A DNA stretch of 64,000 nucleotides from Eretmocerus hayati (taxonomy: Eukaryota; Arthropoda; Insecta; Hymenoptera; Aphelinidae): assembly GCA_029851415.1 (NCBI GenBank), contig CM056742.1, positions 79,474,748-79,538,747 of the forward strand, given 5' to 3'. The translations under genes were made by a program, and so were the position numbers. The notes beneath the pieces were generated by a model. The model was not told the DNA's origin and did no database searches. It saw only the letters and a list, made by a program, of their open reading frames with translations. Below, in pieces: positions 11,640 to 24,725 of this stretch (position 1 is the first letter of the stretch; each line of letters opens with the position of its first letter).

Positions 11640-11867
11640 CTATCGCCTGCGGTAGGGTGCCTCACAAAAGTGCTGAGGTAATGTCAAGGACTCGGTGTTC
11701 TTATTAGCTGACTGACGGATCCCATCAAAGAATTTCCGCCCAATTGAATCCCTACATATCTGAGTCATTCTACACAGAACCCTTGAAGGTCCCCTGTTAG
11801 TAAATGACTCATCCATAGATTTGTACATTCTCTTGGAATCGTGAGATTCTGGGCTACGAACGCACAT
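11640..11867 (-). CDS. unrecognised 75-residue ORF, possible exon
   Basis: A minus-strand ORF of 75 residues lies at the downstream edge of the insert in copy 2. It is rich in Arg/Lys/Ser, has even composition unlike its AT-rich surroundings and ends in a natural-looking basic tail before the stop. The Met is close to the junction with the repeat element, so the start may be artificial and the real reading frame longer. No family is recognised; it could equally be a chance ORF in a GC-richer patch. Confidence 0.2.
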   Translation of the reverse strand: MCVRSPESHDSKRMYKSMDESFTNRGPSRVLCRMTQICRDSIGRKFFDGIRQSANKNTESLTLPQHFCEAPYRRR

Positions 11868-11930
11868 ACTCTGACTGCATTATCCATCATGCAATAATTG
11901 AACAAAATAGAGAAAAGATTCTCCTGATAA

Positions 11931-14930
11931 TAACTTTTAGAAGATTTTGCAATCAATTAAAATCGTCATCAGAGATCAAAGTTTTCATTTTTTATTCAAT
12001 ACTCTCACCAAGATAGAATAAGAGATAATGATAAACTTTTTAATAACTATTGTTGCAAAATGGATTTTACACTGAAGAACACTAACAGTCTCTCATACAA
12101 CACCATTGATGATTCAAAACAAACCAAAAATCACATCAATCATAATTGAAACACTTCAATTCACACTGATGAGAACGTTGCGGTGACTCGCCTAGGCCAT
12201 GGCTCAAGAGTGATTAACTCCGCTGAGAGCGACCGAAGCGAAAAATCCAATACAAACTCATCAACACCACACTCATCACATATATAGGCTTTAATGCAAT
12301 CAACTAATCACACATAGCACTATTGAAACACCCACTTCACACTGATGATAACGTTGCGGTAAATCGCCTAGGCCATGGCTCAAGAGTTATATTAACTCCG
12401 CTGAGAGCGACCGAAGCGAAAAATCCAGAACTAATTCATCAACACTCCAAACACAACATGATAAGACACTGTAATCAATATAACAAACAATCTAACAATT
12501 TCCATATTGCAACAATAGAAATTTATTCATTCAAATTCATTAATAGAATCTTTCTAAATAATTATCAAATCTTCTAAGGAGTACACAATGCATAGTTGGA
12601 AAAATATTCAATAATCAATTTTTTTCAAGGTAAATCACTCAAGTGTTTCTAAAAATTCATATAAATCAAACAACGAATAATAACTTTTAGAAGATTTTGC
12701 AATCAATTAAAATCGTCATCAGAGATCAAAGTTTTCCTTTTTTATTCAATACTCTCACCAAAATAGAATAAGAGATAATGATAAACTTTTTAATAACTAT
12801 TGTTGCAAAATGGATTTTACACTGAAGAACACTAACAGTCTCTCATACAACACCATTGATGATTCAAAACAAACCAAAAATCACATCAATCATAATTGAA
12901 ACACTTCAATTCACACTGATGAGAACGTTGCGGTGACTCGCCTAGGCCATGGCTCAAGAGTGATTAACTCCGCTGAGAGCGACCGAAGCGAAGAATCCAA
13001 TACAAACTCATCAACACCACACTCATCACATATATAGGCTTTAATGCAATCAACTAATCACACATAGCACTATTGAAACACCCACTTCACACTGATGATA
13101 ACGTTGCGGTAACTCGCCTAGGCCATGGCTCAAGAGTTATATTAACTCCGCTGAGAGCGACCGAAGCGAAAAATCCAAAACTAATTCATCAACACTCCAC
13201 ACACAACATGATAAGACACTGAAATCAATATAACAAACAATCTAACAATTTCCATATTGCAACAATAGAAATTTATTCATTCAAATTCATTAATAAAATC
13301 TTTCTAAAGAATTATCAAATCTTCTAAGGAGTACACAATGCATAGTTGAAAAAATATTCAATAATCAATTTTTTTCAAGGTAAATCACTCAAGTGTTTCT
13401 GAAAATTCATATAAATCAAACAACGAATAATAACTTTTAGAAGATTTTGCAATCAATTAGAATCGTCATCAGAGATCAAAGTTTTCCTTTTTTATTCAAT
13501 ACTCTCACCAAAATAGAATAAAAGATAATGATAAACTTTTTAATAACTATTGTTGCAAAATGGATTTTACACTGAAGAACACTAACAGTCTCTCATACAA
13601 CACCATTGATGATTCAAAACAAACCAAAAATCACATCAATCATAATTAAAACACTTCAATTCACACTGATGAGAACGTTGCGGTGACTCGCCTAGGCCAT
13701 GGCTCAAGAGTGATTAACTCCGCTGAGAGCGACCGAAGCGAAGAATCCAATACAAACTCATCAACACCACACTCATCACATATATAGGCTTTAATGCAAT
13801 CAACTAATCACACATAGCACTATTGAAACACCCACTTCACACTGATGATAACGTTGCGGTAACTCGCCTAGGCCATGGCTCAAGAGTTATATTAACTCCG
13901 CTGAGAGCGACCGAAGCGAAAAATCCAAAACTAATTCATCAACACTCCACACACAACATGATAAGACACTGAAATCAATATAACAAACAATCTAACAATT
14001 TCCATATTGCAACAATAGAAATTTATTCATTCAAATTCATTAATAAAATCTTTCTAAAGAATTATCAAATCTTCTAAGGAGTACACAATGCATAGTTGAA
14101 AAAATATTCAATAATCAATTTTTTTCAAGGTAAATCACTCAAGTGTTTCTGAAAATTCATATAAATCAAACAACGAATAATAACTTTTAGAAGATTTTGC
14201 AATCAATTAGAATCGTCATCAGAGATCAAAGTTTTCCTTTTTTATTCAATACTCTCACCAAAATAGAATAAAAGATAATGATAAACTTTTTAATAACTAT
14301 TGTTGCAAAATGGATTTTACACTGAAGAACACTAACAGTCTCTCATACAACACCATTGATGATTCAAAACAAACCAAAAATCACATCAATCATAATTAAA
14401 ACACTTCAATTCACACTGATGAGAACGTTGCGGTGACTCGCCTAGGCCATGGCTCAAGAGTGATTAACTCCGCTGAGAGCGACCGAAGCGAAGAATCCAA
14501 TACAAACTCATCAACACCACACTCATCACATATATAGGCTTTAATGCAATCAACTAATCACACATAGCACTATTGAAACACCCACTTCACACTGATGATA
14601 ACGTTGCGGTAACTCGCCTAGGCCATGGCTCAAGAGTTATATTAACTCCGCTGAGATTGACCGAAGCGAAAAATCCAAAACTAATTCATCAACACTCCAC
14701 ACACAACATGATAAGACACTGAAATCAATATAACAAACAATCTAACAATTCCCATATTGCAACAATAGAAATTTATTCATTCAAATTCATTAATAAAATC
14801 TATCTAAATAATCATCAAATCTTCTGAGGAGTACCCAATGCATAGTTGAAAAAATATTCAATAATCAATTTTTTTCAAGGTAAATCACTCAAGTGTTTCT
14901 GAAAATTCATATGAATTAAACAACGATTGA
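11931..14930. repeat. four 750-bp tandem units
   Basis: The string TAACTTTTAGAAGATTTTGC starts at 11931, 12681, 13431 and 14181, giving an exact 750-bp period. Units 2-4 are nearly identical, unit 1 and the last unit's end slightly more diverged. Each unit holds two copies, about 178 bp apart, of a GC-richer island of about 80 bp (at about 12164, 12342, 12914, 13092, 13664, 13842, 14414, 14592) containing CGCCTAGGCCATGGCT. Copy 1 of the element has a single unit (about 8100-8850). Confidence 0.95.
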
Positions 14931-15422
14931 GTAATACCATCTCTAAAAAATTACATAGTACATAAAAAATCAATCACTTCAATTTAATACACCAATGCAT
15001 CAAAATTGTATCAAGAAATCACTCGAAAAAGTAAAAACAACCGAAAAAGCAAAGTAAAAATAATCAAAAAACGACTGAATAACTTAAAAATAGTCATAAG
15101 ATAACCAAAAGATGAAAAGATGATCAAAAGATAACAATAAGATAAAAAGATAATCAAAAGATAACTTTAAGATGATCATAGATGATCTCAGATGATCTTA
15201 GATGTTCTTAGATAATCTTAGATGATCTCAGATGATCTTAGATGATCTTAGATAATAAGTACTTAGACACTCGCGACACATAAGGTCTATTGTCGCTCTC
15301 ACAATACCAACTCATATTTTTTCCCGTCAAGTTGGCAACCCTGCTTACGATTTCACGTTGGCAGCCCTGCTCGGGGGGATCCGGACGGACGGGATTTTGC
15401 CCGCGGCTTAATTATTGTAATT

Positions 15423-16689
15423 GAAGTTGTGTGTGATAAATTATTATATGACGGTGTTCGGGCCACCGCAAAGACTCGACTACGCGTGATTTTCGGCTCA
15501 TCGCACAGATTTGAATTATAAAAATATGGTTTTTTGGCGCGGACGCGATACAATTTCCTATCTGTAAAATCCTACACGATCCATATGCACTGGGTAATGC
15601 GGGTCGGTCGTGAGCCAATTCCCCATCCTGGGTAAAGAGACGGCCGACGCACGCTTGGCAGTGTGCCTGGATTTCATATTTTATGAGCCACCGCGAGCTA
15701 ATATAATGCCCAAGTATTTCGTCCCTGTCTATGCAGGTTTATTCATACCGGGGCCGCGATTATTTCCTAATCCCATTCCAAATACATCTCGAGGATGCCT
15801 TATGGTGGGATTCTTTATAATCTAATATAATATCGCACCCGGGCGATGACTTACTTGGATCTCGGGGAGACCTGCTCGTTCGTGGGTATAGATTTTTGGA
15901 AGAAGTTCCACTTCGGCTTTTCGGGAGCAAGAGAGCGAGCTTTGCTCGCGCAGCGATTCATATACCCTCGGACGGCCAGAGCCCCACTTCGAGACACTTT
16001 TCGGCGGCTTGAACCCTGCGTCGACATAGACACGCGTAATTACCATTACATGCAAATATCGATTCCGAATATCGGGATCGATTGGTTGAATTCTAGTATA
16101 AGTGAATCGATGAGGACTCGATTGGAAAGGGTATGGATCTATATCGGCTTTATATATATGTTACGACGAGCGACGCGATGGAACTGATCTAATGTGCATA
16201 TCTAGATGCGTGGTGGTTAGTACACAAAATTGCAAGCATATATGGGTTAGTATTAGTACTACCGACACCAACGTATATGATTCTACTTACACGACTGGTC
16301 TGATGGTCATCTGCACAAGTGGCTGACTGAAAATTCTTATTTCTAAAATTTTTAAAATTATCTGAAAATTGCAGACGTTGCAAACTTGAAATATCCATAA
16401 ATTTGTTCTAAAAATGGTTTGTATCAACAGTTGGTTGGGGCTCAAATTAGTCCACAACTTTCATTTGGTTCAGATGAGCTCTCCGGGAAACCCAACCGGA
16501 AATCAGAAAATCAGCAAAAACTGTTTCCATGCGCTCACAATGGACTTCTACGCTAGGTTGATCAATTTGCCTCCTTTCTGGTTTCCGCTTGAATTTTCCG
16601 GGAAACTAGTGAGGACCTTTATAATAGAAAATGATGCGTCCTACAACTTGGATCTCTTTAGTGTTCTCACGAAAATGCTCATTTTTCAA
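15423..16689. other. intergenic, no gene recognised
   Basis: Mixed composition. ORFs at 15610-15825 and 15846-16187 carry no family features I can name. A GCGAGC-ttt-GCTCGC hairpin lies at 15935-15949. The last part (16600-16690) begins to resemble the reverse complement of 31690-31750, so the giant foldback may start somewhat earlier than 16690. Confidence 0.4.
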
Positions 16690-17110
16690 AGGAAGTGGCT
16701 ATACGCAGTGCTCCCGTACGGGAACCCGTGTAAAATTTACGGGAATGGGGTAATAAACGTCCATGCCGTGAGATTCCCGTATCACTTTTTGTAGCTCTGC
16801 AAGCTCAACGGGAGGGCACGGGAGACACGCTCAATGGTCCCGTTTCGATGCGAGCTCGCCTCCCGGGGCTTCCCGTAAATGTAGTTCCGGCGTAGCTTTT
16901 CCCGTTTCTACCCGTGCGACGTTCATATAAGGGATCGCCATAGGGCTGGTGAGCCACGATTACCATTCTCCCGTTCATAACCCGTGTGACTCGATTTCGA
17001 CGAGCTTACCGTGAGAGTGATCACCCGTGACCACCCGTCTACCCGTTCACCACCCGTTCGACTCTACTTTGGTCTGATGTGCATTAGACACCCTCAATGT
17101 TCCCGTTTCG

Positions 17111-19177
17111 GAGTACGTCCATGTCAAATTCAAACGGTTTCTGCAGCTATTTTTTTAAAATTCCCATACCATTTTTTTCGACGTGGGGTACCAAAATAAG
17201 ATGTTTCCTATAGTTTGTAGGTCAAAAAAATTTTTTTGTCTCAGATAGGCATACAAGAGTGATTTTACCGAAAAATCAAAAATTGGAACTATCATATTTT
17301 GGTCGTAACTTTTGATTGCTTTGACCAATTTGGATTTTCCAAAAAGCATTTGAAAGGTGACTTCGAAAGCTATCGATTAATCACTAGTAAAACCTCTCCC
17401 AATTGTTTCTTGAACATTCGAAAGCTGAAGTACTCAAAAATCACTGTTTGGCTCATAACTTTTTTGACGTATATTTTGTTTGTTTTTATTTCATTTTTTC
17501 TCGATTTGTATAGTGATAAACTACCTGCAAAAGAATTTTCAGCCATTATTTCTACTTTTGGGGCCTCCTAGAGCTGTTTAAGTGCGCAAAACCATCTCAA
17601 AAACTCGAAAAATGCGTTTTTACCTCGTTCAACTTCTTCGGGCGACCTCGCAACTAATTTCATTGTGTTTGCAAGACTGTTTTACCTCAGAAATGTCTGT
17701 TCTGAGTATATTTTAGTGTAACAGATGCTCAGATTCGTAGAAATTCATTTCAAAAGCAAATTTTTATTCAATAATTAGCATCTCCTGCGCATGCGTTGTT
17801 CTCTACATCTCTGAAAATGTTCCCAATCGATAGCTGATTCAATTTCCTTCAAAAAAACCTCTTGCTGAAGTGAATTCCATGCAGTAGAACCGGAGCTATA
17901 GCTGTCAAACTAAACAGAAATGTCTCAGGTATCAAATCCGTGAGCCTGGAGAAAGATTGTCGGTCTCGTCTGCCGGTTGAAGCGTGTATTTCCGCTTCTA
18001 CTCCATCAAATTAGTTAATTTGAAGTTCAACAAGGGGTCATTTTGAAGGAAATTGAGTCAGCTACCGATTCAAATTAGTTTTGAAGCTCTAAAGTCGTTT
18101 GCATGCACGAGAAATTCGAATCTAACGAATCATTGCCAGCAATTTTTTCCGACTCTGATCAGACGATTGTGGAGTTTCTGCGCAGGCAAATGATTTTGGT
18201 GCTTCAAAAACGATTCAGATCGGTAGCTGACTCAATTTCCTTCAAAATGACCCCTTGTTGAAGTTAGATTGATGGAGTAGAAGCGGAAATACACGCTTCA
18301 ACCGGCAGACGAGACCGACAATCTTTCTCCAGGCTCACGGATTTGATACCTGAGACATCTCTTTTTAGTTTGACAGCTATAGCTCCGGTTCTGCTGCATG
18401 AAATTGACTTCAGCACGAGGTTTTTTTGAAGAAAATTGAACCAGCTATCGATTGGAAACATTTTCAGAGACGTAGAGAACAACGCATGCGCAGGAGATGC
18501 TAATTATTGGATGGAAATTTGCTTTTGAAATAAATTTCCACGGATCTGAGCATCTGTTACACTAAAAAAATACTCAGAACAGTCATTTCTGAGGTAAAAC
18601 AGTCTTGCAAACATAATGAAATTAGTTGCGAGGTCGCCCGAGAAAGTTGGACGAGGTAAAAAACGCATTTTTCGAGTTTTTGAGATGGTTTTGCGCACTT
18701 AAACAGCTCTAGGAGGCCCCAAAAGTGAAAATAATGGCTGAAAATTTTTTTGCAGGTAGTTTCTTACTATACAAATCGGAAAAAAATGAAATAAAAAAAA
18801 TCAAAATATACGTCAAAAAAGTTATGAGCCGAACAGTGATTTTTGAGTATTTCAGCTTTCGGATGTTCAAAAAACAACTGGGAGAGGTTTTACTAGTGGT
18901 CAATCGATAGCTTTCGGAGTCACCTTTCAAATGCTTTTTGGAAAATCCAAATTGGTCAAAGCAATCAAAAGTTACGAGCAAAATACGGTAGGATAGTTTC
19001 AATTTTTGATTCTTCGGTAAAATCACTCTTGTAGGCCTATCTGAGACAAAAAAATTTTTTTGGACCTACAAACTATAGGAAACATCTTATTTTGTTACCC
19101 CACGTCGAAAAAAAAATGGTATGGGAATTTTAAACAAATACCTGCAGAAACTGTTTGAATTTGACATGGACGTACTC
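17111..19177. mobile_element. 2.07-kb palindromic (foldback) element
   Basis: Left arm 17111 to about 18085 and right arm about 18210 to 19177 are inverted copies, with about 120 bp between them. The ends are GAGTACGTCCATGTCAAATT and its complement. The apparent ORFs on either strand are arm-symmetric and have no transposase features. It lies inside the left minisatellite arm. The 250 bp on its left (about 16846-17095) are repeated directly on its right (about 19183-19425), so the insertion was accompanied or followed by a segmental duplication. Confidence 0.85.
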
Positions 19178-19182
19178 TTCAA

Positions 19183-20560
19183 TGCAAGCTCGCCTCCAAT
19201 GGCTTCCCGCAAATGTAATTTCGGCGTATCTTTCCCCGTTCCTACCCCTGCGACGTTAATATAAGGGATCGCCATAGGGCTGGTGAGCCGTGCCTACCAT
19301 TCTCCCGTTCACAGCCCGTGTGTGACTCGATTTCGGCGAGCTTACCGTGAGAGCGATCACCCGTGACCACCTGTCTACCCGTTAACCACCCGTTCGACTC
19401 TACTTTGGTCTGATGCGCATTAGCGTGATCACCCGTGTCCACCCGTCTACCCGTTCACCACCCGTGTGACTCGAATTAGGTGAGCTCACCACGAGAGTGA
19501 TCACCCGTGACCACCCGTCTACCCGTTCACCACCCGTTCGACTCTACTTTGGTATGATGTGCATTAGCGCGAACACCCGTGTACACCCGTCTACCCGTTC
19601 ACCACCCGTGTGCCTGTATTTCGGCCTCTCGAGCATGAAGGTGATCACCCGCATCTCCCCGTAATCCCGTTCACCACCCGTAAGACTCAATTTCGGCCTC
19701 ATGAGCATGGGACTGATCATCCGTGTCCACTCGTCTACGCGTTTACCACCCGTTCGACTCGATTTCGGAGAGCTTACCGTGAGAGTGATCGCCCGTGACC
19801 ACTCGTCTACCCGTTCACCACCCGTTCATCTCTACTTCGGTCTGATGTGCATTAGCGAGATCACCGGTGTCCGACGATCTACCCGTTTACCACCCTTGTG
19901 GCTCCATTTCGGCGTCTGGAGCATGAAGGTGATCACCCGTATCTCCCCGTATCCCCTCACACTGACCGTAAGACTCGACTTAGGCAGCTTACCACGAGAG
20001 GAATCACCTGTATCTACCCGTTTTTCCGTGCACAACCCGTAACACTCGGTTTCAGCCTCATGAGCATGGGACTGATCACCCGTGTCTACCCATCTTCCCG
20101 TTCACCACCCGTGAGACTCGATTTCGGCCAGTTCACCATGAGAAAGATCACGTGTATCTGCCCGTCTTCCCGTTCACCAACCGTAAGACTCGATTACGGC
20201 TTCATGAACATGGGACCGATCACCCGTGTCCACCCGTCTTCCCGTTCACCACCCGTTCGACTCGATTTCGGCGAGCTTACCGTGAGAGTGATCACCCGTG
20301 ACCACCTGTCTACCCGTTCACCACCTGTGTGCCTCGATTCCGGCCCCTCAAGCATGAAGGTGATTACCCGTATCTCCCCGTATTCCCTCACATAACCCGT
20401 GTGACTCGATTTCGGTCAGTTCACCATGAGGGGGTTCACCCGTATCTGCCCGTCTTCCCGTTCACCACCCGTAAGACTCGATTTTTGCCTCATGAGCATG
20501 GGACTGATCACCCCTGTCTTTTCGTTTTCCTGTTGACCACCCGTGAGACTCTATTCTGGC
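19183..20560. repeat. 72-bp minisatellite, C-rich orientation
   Basis: About 18 diverged units built from CACCCGT, TACCCGTTCACCACCCGT and ACTCGATTTCGG blocks. The period of about 71-73 bp, close to a multiple of three, keeps several frames open and produces ORFs with no biological meaning. Sequence decays from 20560 to about 20700. Confidence 0.9.
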
Positions 20561-20699
20561 CGCACGTGCACAAGCATGATCGACCTTTCGACTTGATTCC
20601 GGCCAGGTTGGTCAGGCATCGGTTACTCGAGCCCACATGTCTTCCATCACCTGTGTGTCTCGATTTTGTTCAGATCTCCGTGGGAGTTAGCATCCGTCG

Positions 20700-22518
20700 C
20701 TACCAGTCATCCTGGTCTCAACTGTGAGAAAACCGACTCAGCGGCGGGTTCTTGTGAGCATCCTAGAGAATCATTTAGCCCTCGTCATTCAAATGTAGGC
20801 CAGCCGATTCTCAATTCTGACGGTATGATTCTCATGATCCGATGTTGCTATCCTCGTTCTTGATGAAGATATATATCGATGTACCTAGCCTAACATGCAT
20901 ATCACGGTAGATCACGCCATTCATATGTGATCGATCACCACTCCAAGGAACATCACGTCGAATCCTTGAGAATGTTCAAAATACTCCTCCGCCTTGACCT
21001 AATGGAGAAGTACATTGGCCTGGTCACTCACTTGGCTCTGTTCTGAATCCTCAAACGAGGCAGATACTTCATTCCATCATCTCCAATTGAAATCAATCAT
21101 ATACGCAACGAAATCCCTAGATTCCTTTTGGAAAAAGAAGCAAATTTCCTTCTCCACTTCACAATACTTTTGTTCTCTCACAAATGAAAGTATTGCATTC
21201 ACCGTATACATATATCCTCCTCCTCCTCTTCCTCGCTTTCGGAACGGAGTTCCTTTCCACTCGTCTGAATGGAGAGTGGAATCGTGAAACCGACACCACC
21301 CGTGTAACGAGATTTGATGCGACCCGTCATACAGATGCAACGAAAAATTGTCACGCTATAGGTATACTCACTAACTCACTAAGTTGGAGAACCGCGTTCA
21401 TTCACAGCATATAGTATCATTATATCGCAGATGCACAGATATTCGTCTGCTATATGGCTCTCTGATGCTCTCCGCATGCATGAATGTGGTGGCTCACAGC
21501 AACACGTGATTTCAAATCCCATCCTGCTCATTTATTGTCATCATATCATCAGTTTTGCTGCTTATGGTGCTGGGTAATGCCTCCTTGCTTATGACGGAAA
21601 GTGAGGTTGTGTGGTGATCATCAAAATGTAGGCGGTCGTGGTGGGACTCTAAATACACGGTGCATTGGGTTCTCTGAATTTCAATGGATTCTTGCTTACA
21701 AAAGCCCTATTCTATAAGAGATGAGAGCCTTGAGCTCTCCAAGCGCCCTCATGATCTGCTACATCTGAATATAATTCAAAGGATTAAATGTGATACTGTT
21801 CATATTTACCAAGCCCTCATTATGAGAAGTGTTTCGTTGAAGCAACCAAAATATTACTATTATGGTTGTTCGTGCCACCATTTTCACATCATGCATGTCA
21901 GTATTGTCACTGCAGCTACATCTAAATACACTCAAACCCCTAAAGGGAAGTAATACACAGTAATGTTATGATTTGTTTGATTGAGTTTGGATTCACTTAG
22001 GAGTTACAACAAAAGTAAGATTATATCTCGTTGATCCGTCGATGGCAATTATAGTTTAGCCTCAATTGCTGGATCAGAAAACATTTTGCTAAACTCACTA
22101 AAGCATGAACCAAGTAGTATAAGCTGCGGGAGGTTTCTGAGAATCATTCCAATTTTGGATTGTGATATAAGAATACTTATCATCAGAACCCATTTGTTTA
22201 GTAAGGGAAAGTATGTACTCTGTATCTGAACTGTGATTCCACTAGTGGCATTCCAAGACAAGTTACCTGCCAAATATTATAGTGCTTATGGGTAAGTACA
22301 CGATTCCGTCAAATCATGATGAGCGACTTTCAATCATTGGTGATCTTGTCCAAAAACCGGAATATGGGTTACGCGGATCATCACTTCGACTTCGAGCTGG
22401 GCTTTCTCCAGATTAACAGACACTGAAATTCTATTGAATATGGACAGGGAATACGAACAATGATATTCCATCTCTGCACCTAGAATAGAGCAAAAACTAA
22501 CCGAGAGAATAGATCACT
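20700..22518. other. unique spacer inside the giant inverted repeat (left part)
   Basis: No credible gene. Only short unrelated ORFs are present (for example 21184-21414, 21684-21953). Confidence 0.4.
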
Positions 22519-24352
22519 CACGGCGGGTCGGAACGGCGAAAAAGTGTTAGGTGCATGATCATGGAAAATATCAATTGAATATGTTTCGGGCTAGTCTTTA
22601 GATCATTTTCCCGAAAGAATTAAAATCATCGGTCGGGGATTTTTAAAATGATCGTCATTTTTGTATTATTTAAATTCACGTGTTTTGATACTTCAACGGT
22701 CCTTTCCCAAACACTCGAGCTATGATCGTTCAACTCAGAATAACTCTCAGAGCTGAACAGACAACAACATTCCCACGTATATTCATCCATATCATCCGTT
22801 GGTCTGGCCTAAACCCGCCAGAGATGAAGCTGTGGTAATACACATTGAGATTTAGTGGAGTAGAATACCTACGTTGTCTTGATGAAAAGCCGTTCAATAC
22901 GAACATTTAGTCAGGATTCGGAGCCATTCCAAGATTGTAACACTACATGTAATGGTCGTGTACATTTTGACGCGTGTGTGATGTCAGAATCCCCGTAGAG
23001 CAATGCATATTACAGATATAGGCGAACATTCGTTTGATCGGAAAGAGACCCCAAGAGGTGAATCCACAACTGATCTATACTTTTTGAACAAATCATACAT
23101 CATTTTTGAATTCACTAAGGTATTAATCGTATCCCACAGTCATGTTTGAACATCAATGACATCCTCCGATCGCTAATTGGGATATTAGAACTTTTCATAC
23201 GTCACCTTCTTTTGTTGTGAGCGCTCTCTCAACCCTCCCCAGTTACTCCTTCCCCCCTTCTTCGTGGCAACTCTGAATCTCTTTTGGGATGAAAATTCCA
23301 CTCATGCTCGAGTGAATCTCACTCTTTCCAATTTGCCACAACAGTAGGGAGGGGGGGGGGGGCTCACTCGGAAAGGTTAAGAGCGCGGATAGGACTGGGA
23401 TTACGACCTTATTGGAACAAAATTATATTACTCTTTCTGTTCAATTAATAGATAGTCAATTCCGAATGAGATCCATTGAACTCACATACAACTCGTAGTC
23501 TGCAATTTGGACATTCCGGATGATTGTGATAAAACTTATCCTCCGTCGACATTTGAAAAACACTGTGATGTATGGACTCAAAAATCTGCTCGCTATGACA
23601 AATTTGTGCTCTTTTCGAAATTGAAATCCGAACTCAACAAGTATTGGGCGTTGATAATGAACTCTCGAGATCACTCTCAGTCTTGAGGATTCGAGATCAA
23701 CTCTCATAATTTTTTCATAAGAAAAAAAAAAAAAAACTCTCATAATTTGTGGATATGATAAAACCTAGTCATTCACGAAAGATAGAATAGAAAGGTCTAG
23801 TCTTTTTCATATCTACCGTGAATCTCCATGAGTATTTTACATATTTTGCAGACCAGTGAGTCTCTAACATGCATGGACATCACCTACACGTATAATATTG
23901 AATGTGATGTAACTGATATGGATCATATTGGTGTATGAATGACACCGAATCCTGACTGAATGCTCATTTTGAACGACTTTCGGTCAAAATAACGTGGTCA
24001 TTCCTCTTCGCTAACACTGATCTCAAGGTATATCACCACAGCTTCATCTCTGGTGGCCTTAGGCCAGACCAACGAATGATATGGATGAATATACGTGGGA
24101 ATGTTGTTATCTGTTAAGCTCTGAGAGTTATCCAGAGTTGAAAGATCATAGCTCGAGTGATTGAAAAAGGATCGTTGAAGTATCAAAACGCGTGAATTTG
24201 AATAGCACGAAAACGACGATTATTTTAAAGATCCCCGACCGATGATTTTAATTCTTTCTGGAAAATGATCTAAAGACTAGCCCGAAATATATCCAATTGG
24301 TATTTTTCATGATCACGCACCTAACACTTTTTCACTGTTCCGACCCGCCGTG
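22519..24352. mobile_element. 1.8-kb palindromic TIR element with 4-bp target duplication
   Basis: Ends are CACGGCGGGTCGGAAC and its reverse complement GTTCCGACCCGCCGTG, flanked on both sides by CACT. The inverted similarity extends about 340 bp inward (22519-22860 with 24010-24352) and then fades toward a centre near 23.4 kb. Termini starting CAC with 4-bp duplications are known for Chapaev-type members of the CMC superfamily; the assignment is inference because no transposase is encoded. A run of 14 G lies inside, near 23348. Confidence 0.6.
23346..23363 (+). repeat. poly(G) tract
   Basis: GGGAGG followed by a long uninterrupted G run, close to the centre of the palindromic element. Length is likely to vary or be mis-sequenced. 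Confidence 0.9.
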
Positions 24353-24725
24353 CACTACACGTAAGGTAGCGAGTAGTCAAGGGAGAGCATTCATTCAGTC
24401 AAGAACTTGGAACGAAAATAAAAACTTCTCTATTGATGTAGATTAATTATGGTCCGATTTTGATCCTTAGACTCGATTCATCCATTCGAATAGAGTCTCA
24501 TCAACTTTTTGGCGTTTTCATTGGAATGGAATGAGGAATGAAATCCCCATTTGTTCAAGATACACATTCATCGTCGAAAGCCCCAATCTGTTCAAATGAG
24601 ATTATCGGTGCTCTCTCCAAGCAAGATGGAGTGTCCAAATGGATAAGAGAATGCTTCGAACTCATTTAGTGGGTACACAAAATCATTGGATGATTATATA
24701 TCTCAATGATTCAATGGACAATACT
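24353..24725. other. unique spacer inside the giant inverted repeat (right part)
   Basis: No gene or repeat recognised between the nested element and the start of the G-rich array. Confidence 0.4.

Larger units (their letters stand above)
9357..15422. mobile_element. AT-rich repeat element, copy 2 (enlarged)
   Basis: Shares both boundaries with copy 1 but is 6.1 kb instead of 1.9 kb. The extra length has two causes: an insert of about 1.9 kb (about 9945-11838) with exon-like blocks, and four tandem 750-bp units (11931 to about 14930) where copy 1 has one. The 3' tract (about 15060-15422) matches 9000-9357 closely, including the GATGATCTTA repeats and the GGGGGGATCC block. Whether it moves as a unit is unknown. 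A Helitron-like capture is one option, but I see neither a CTRR end nor a Rep/helicase. Confidence 0.6.
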
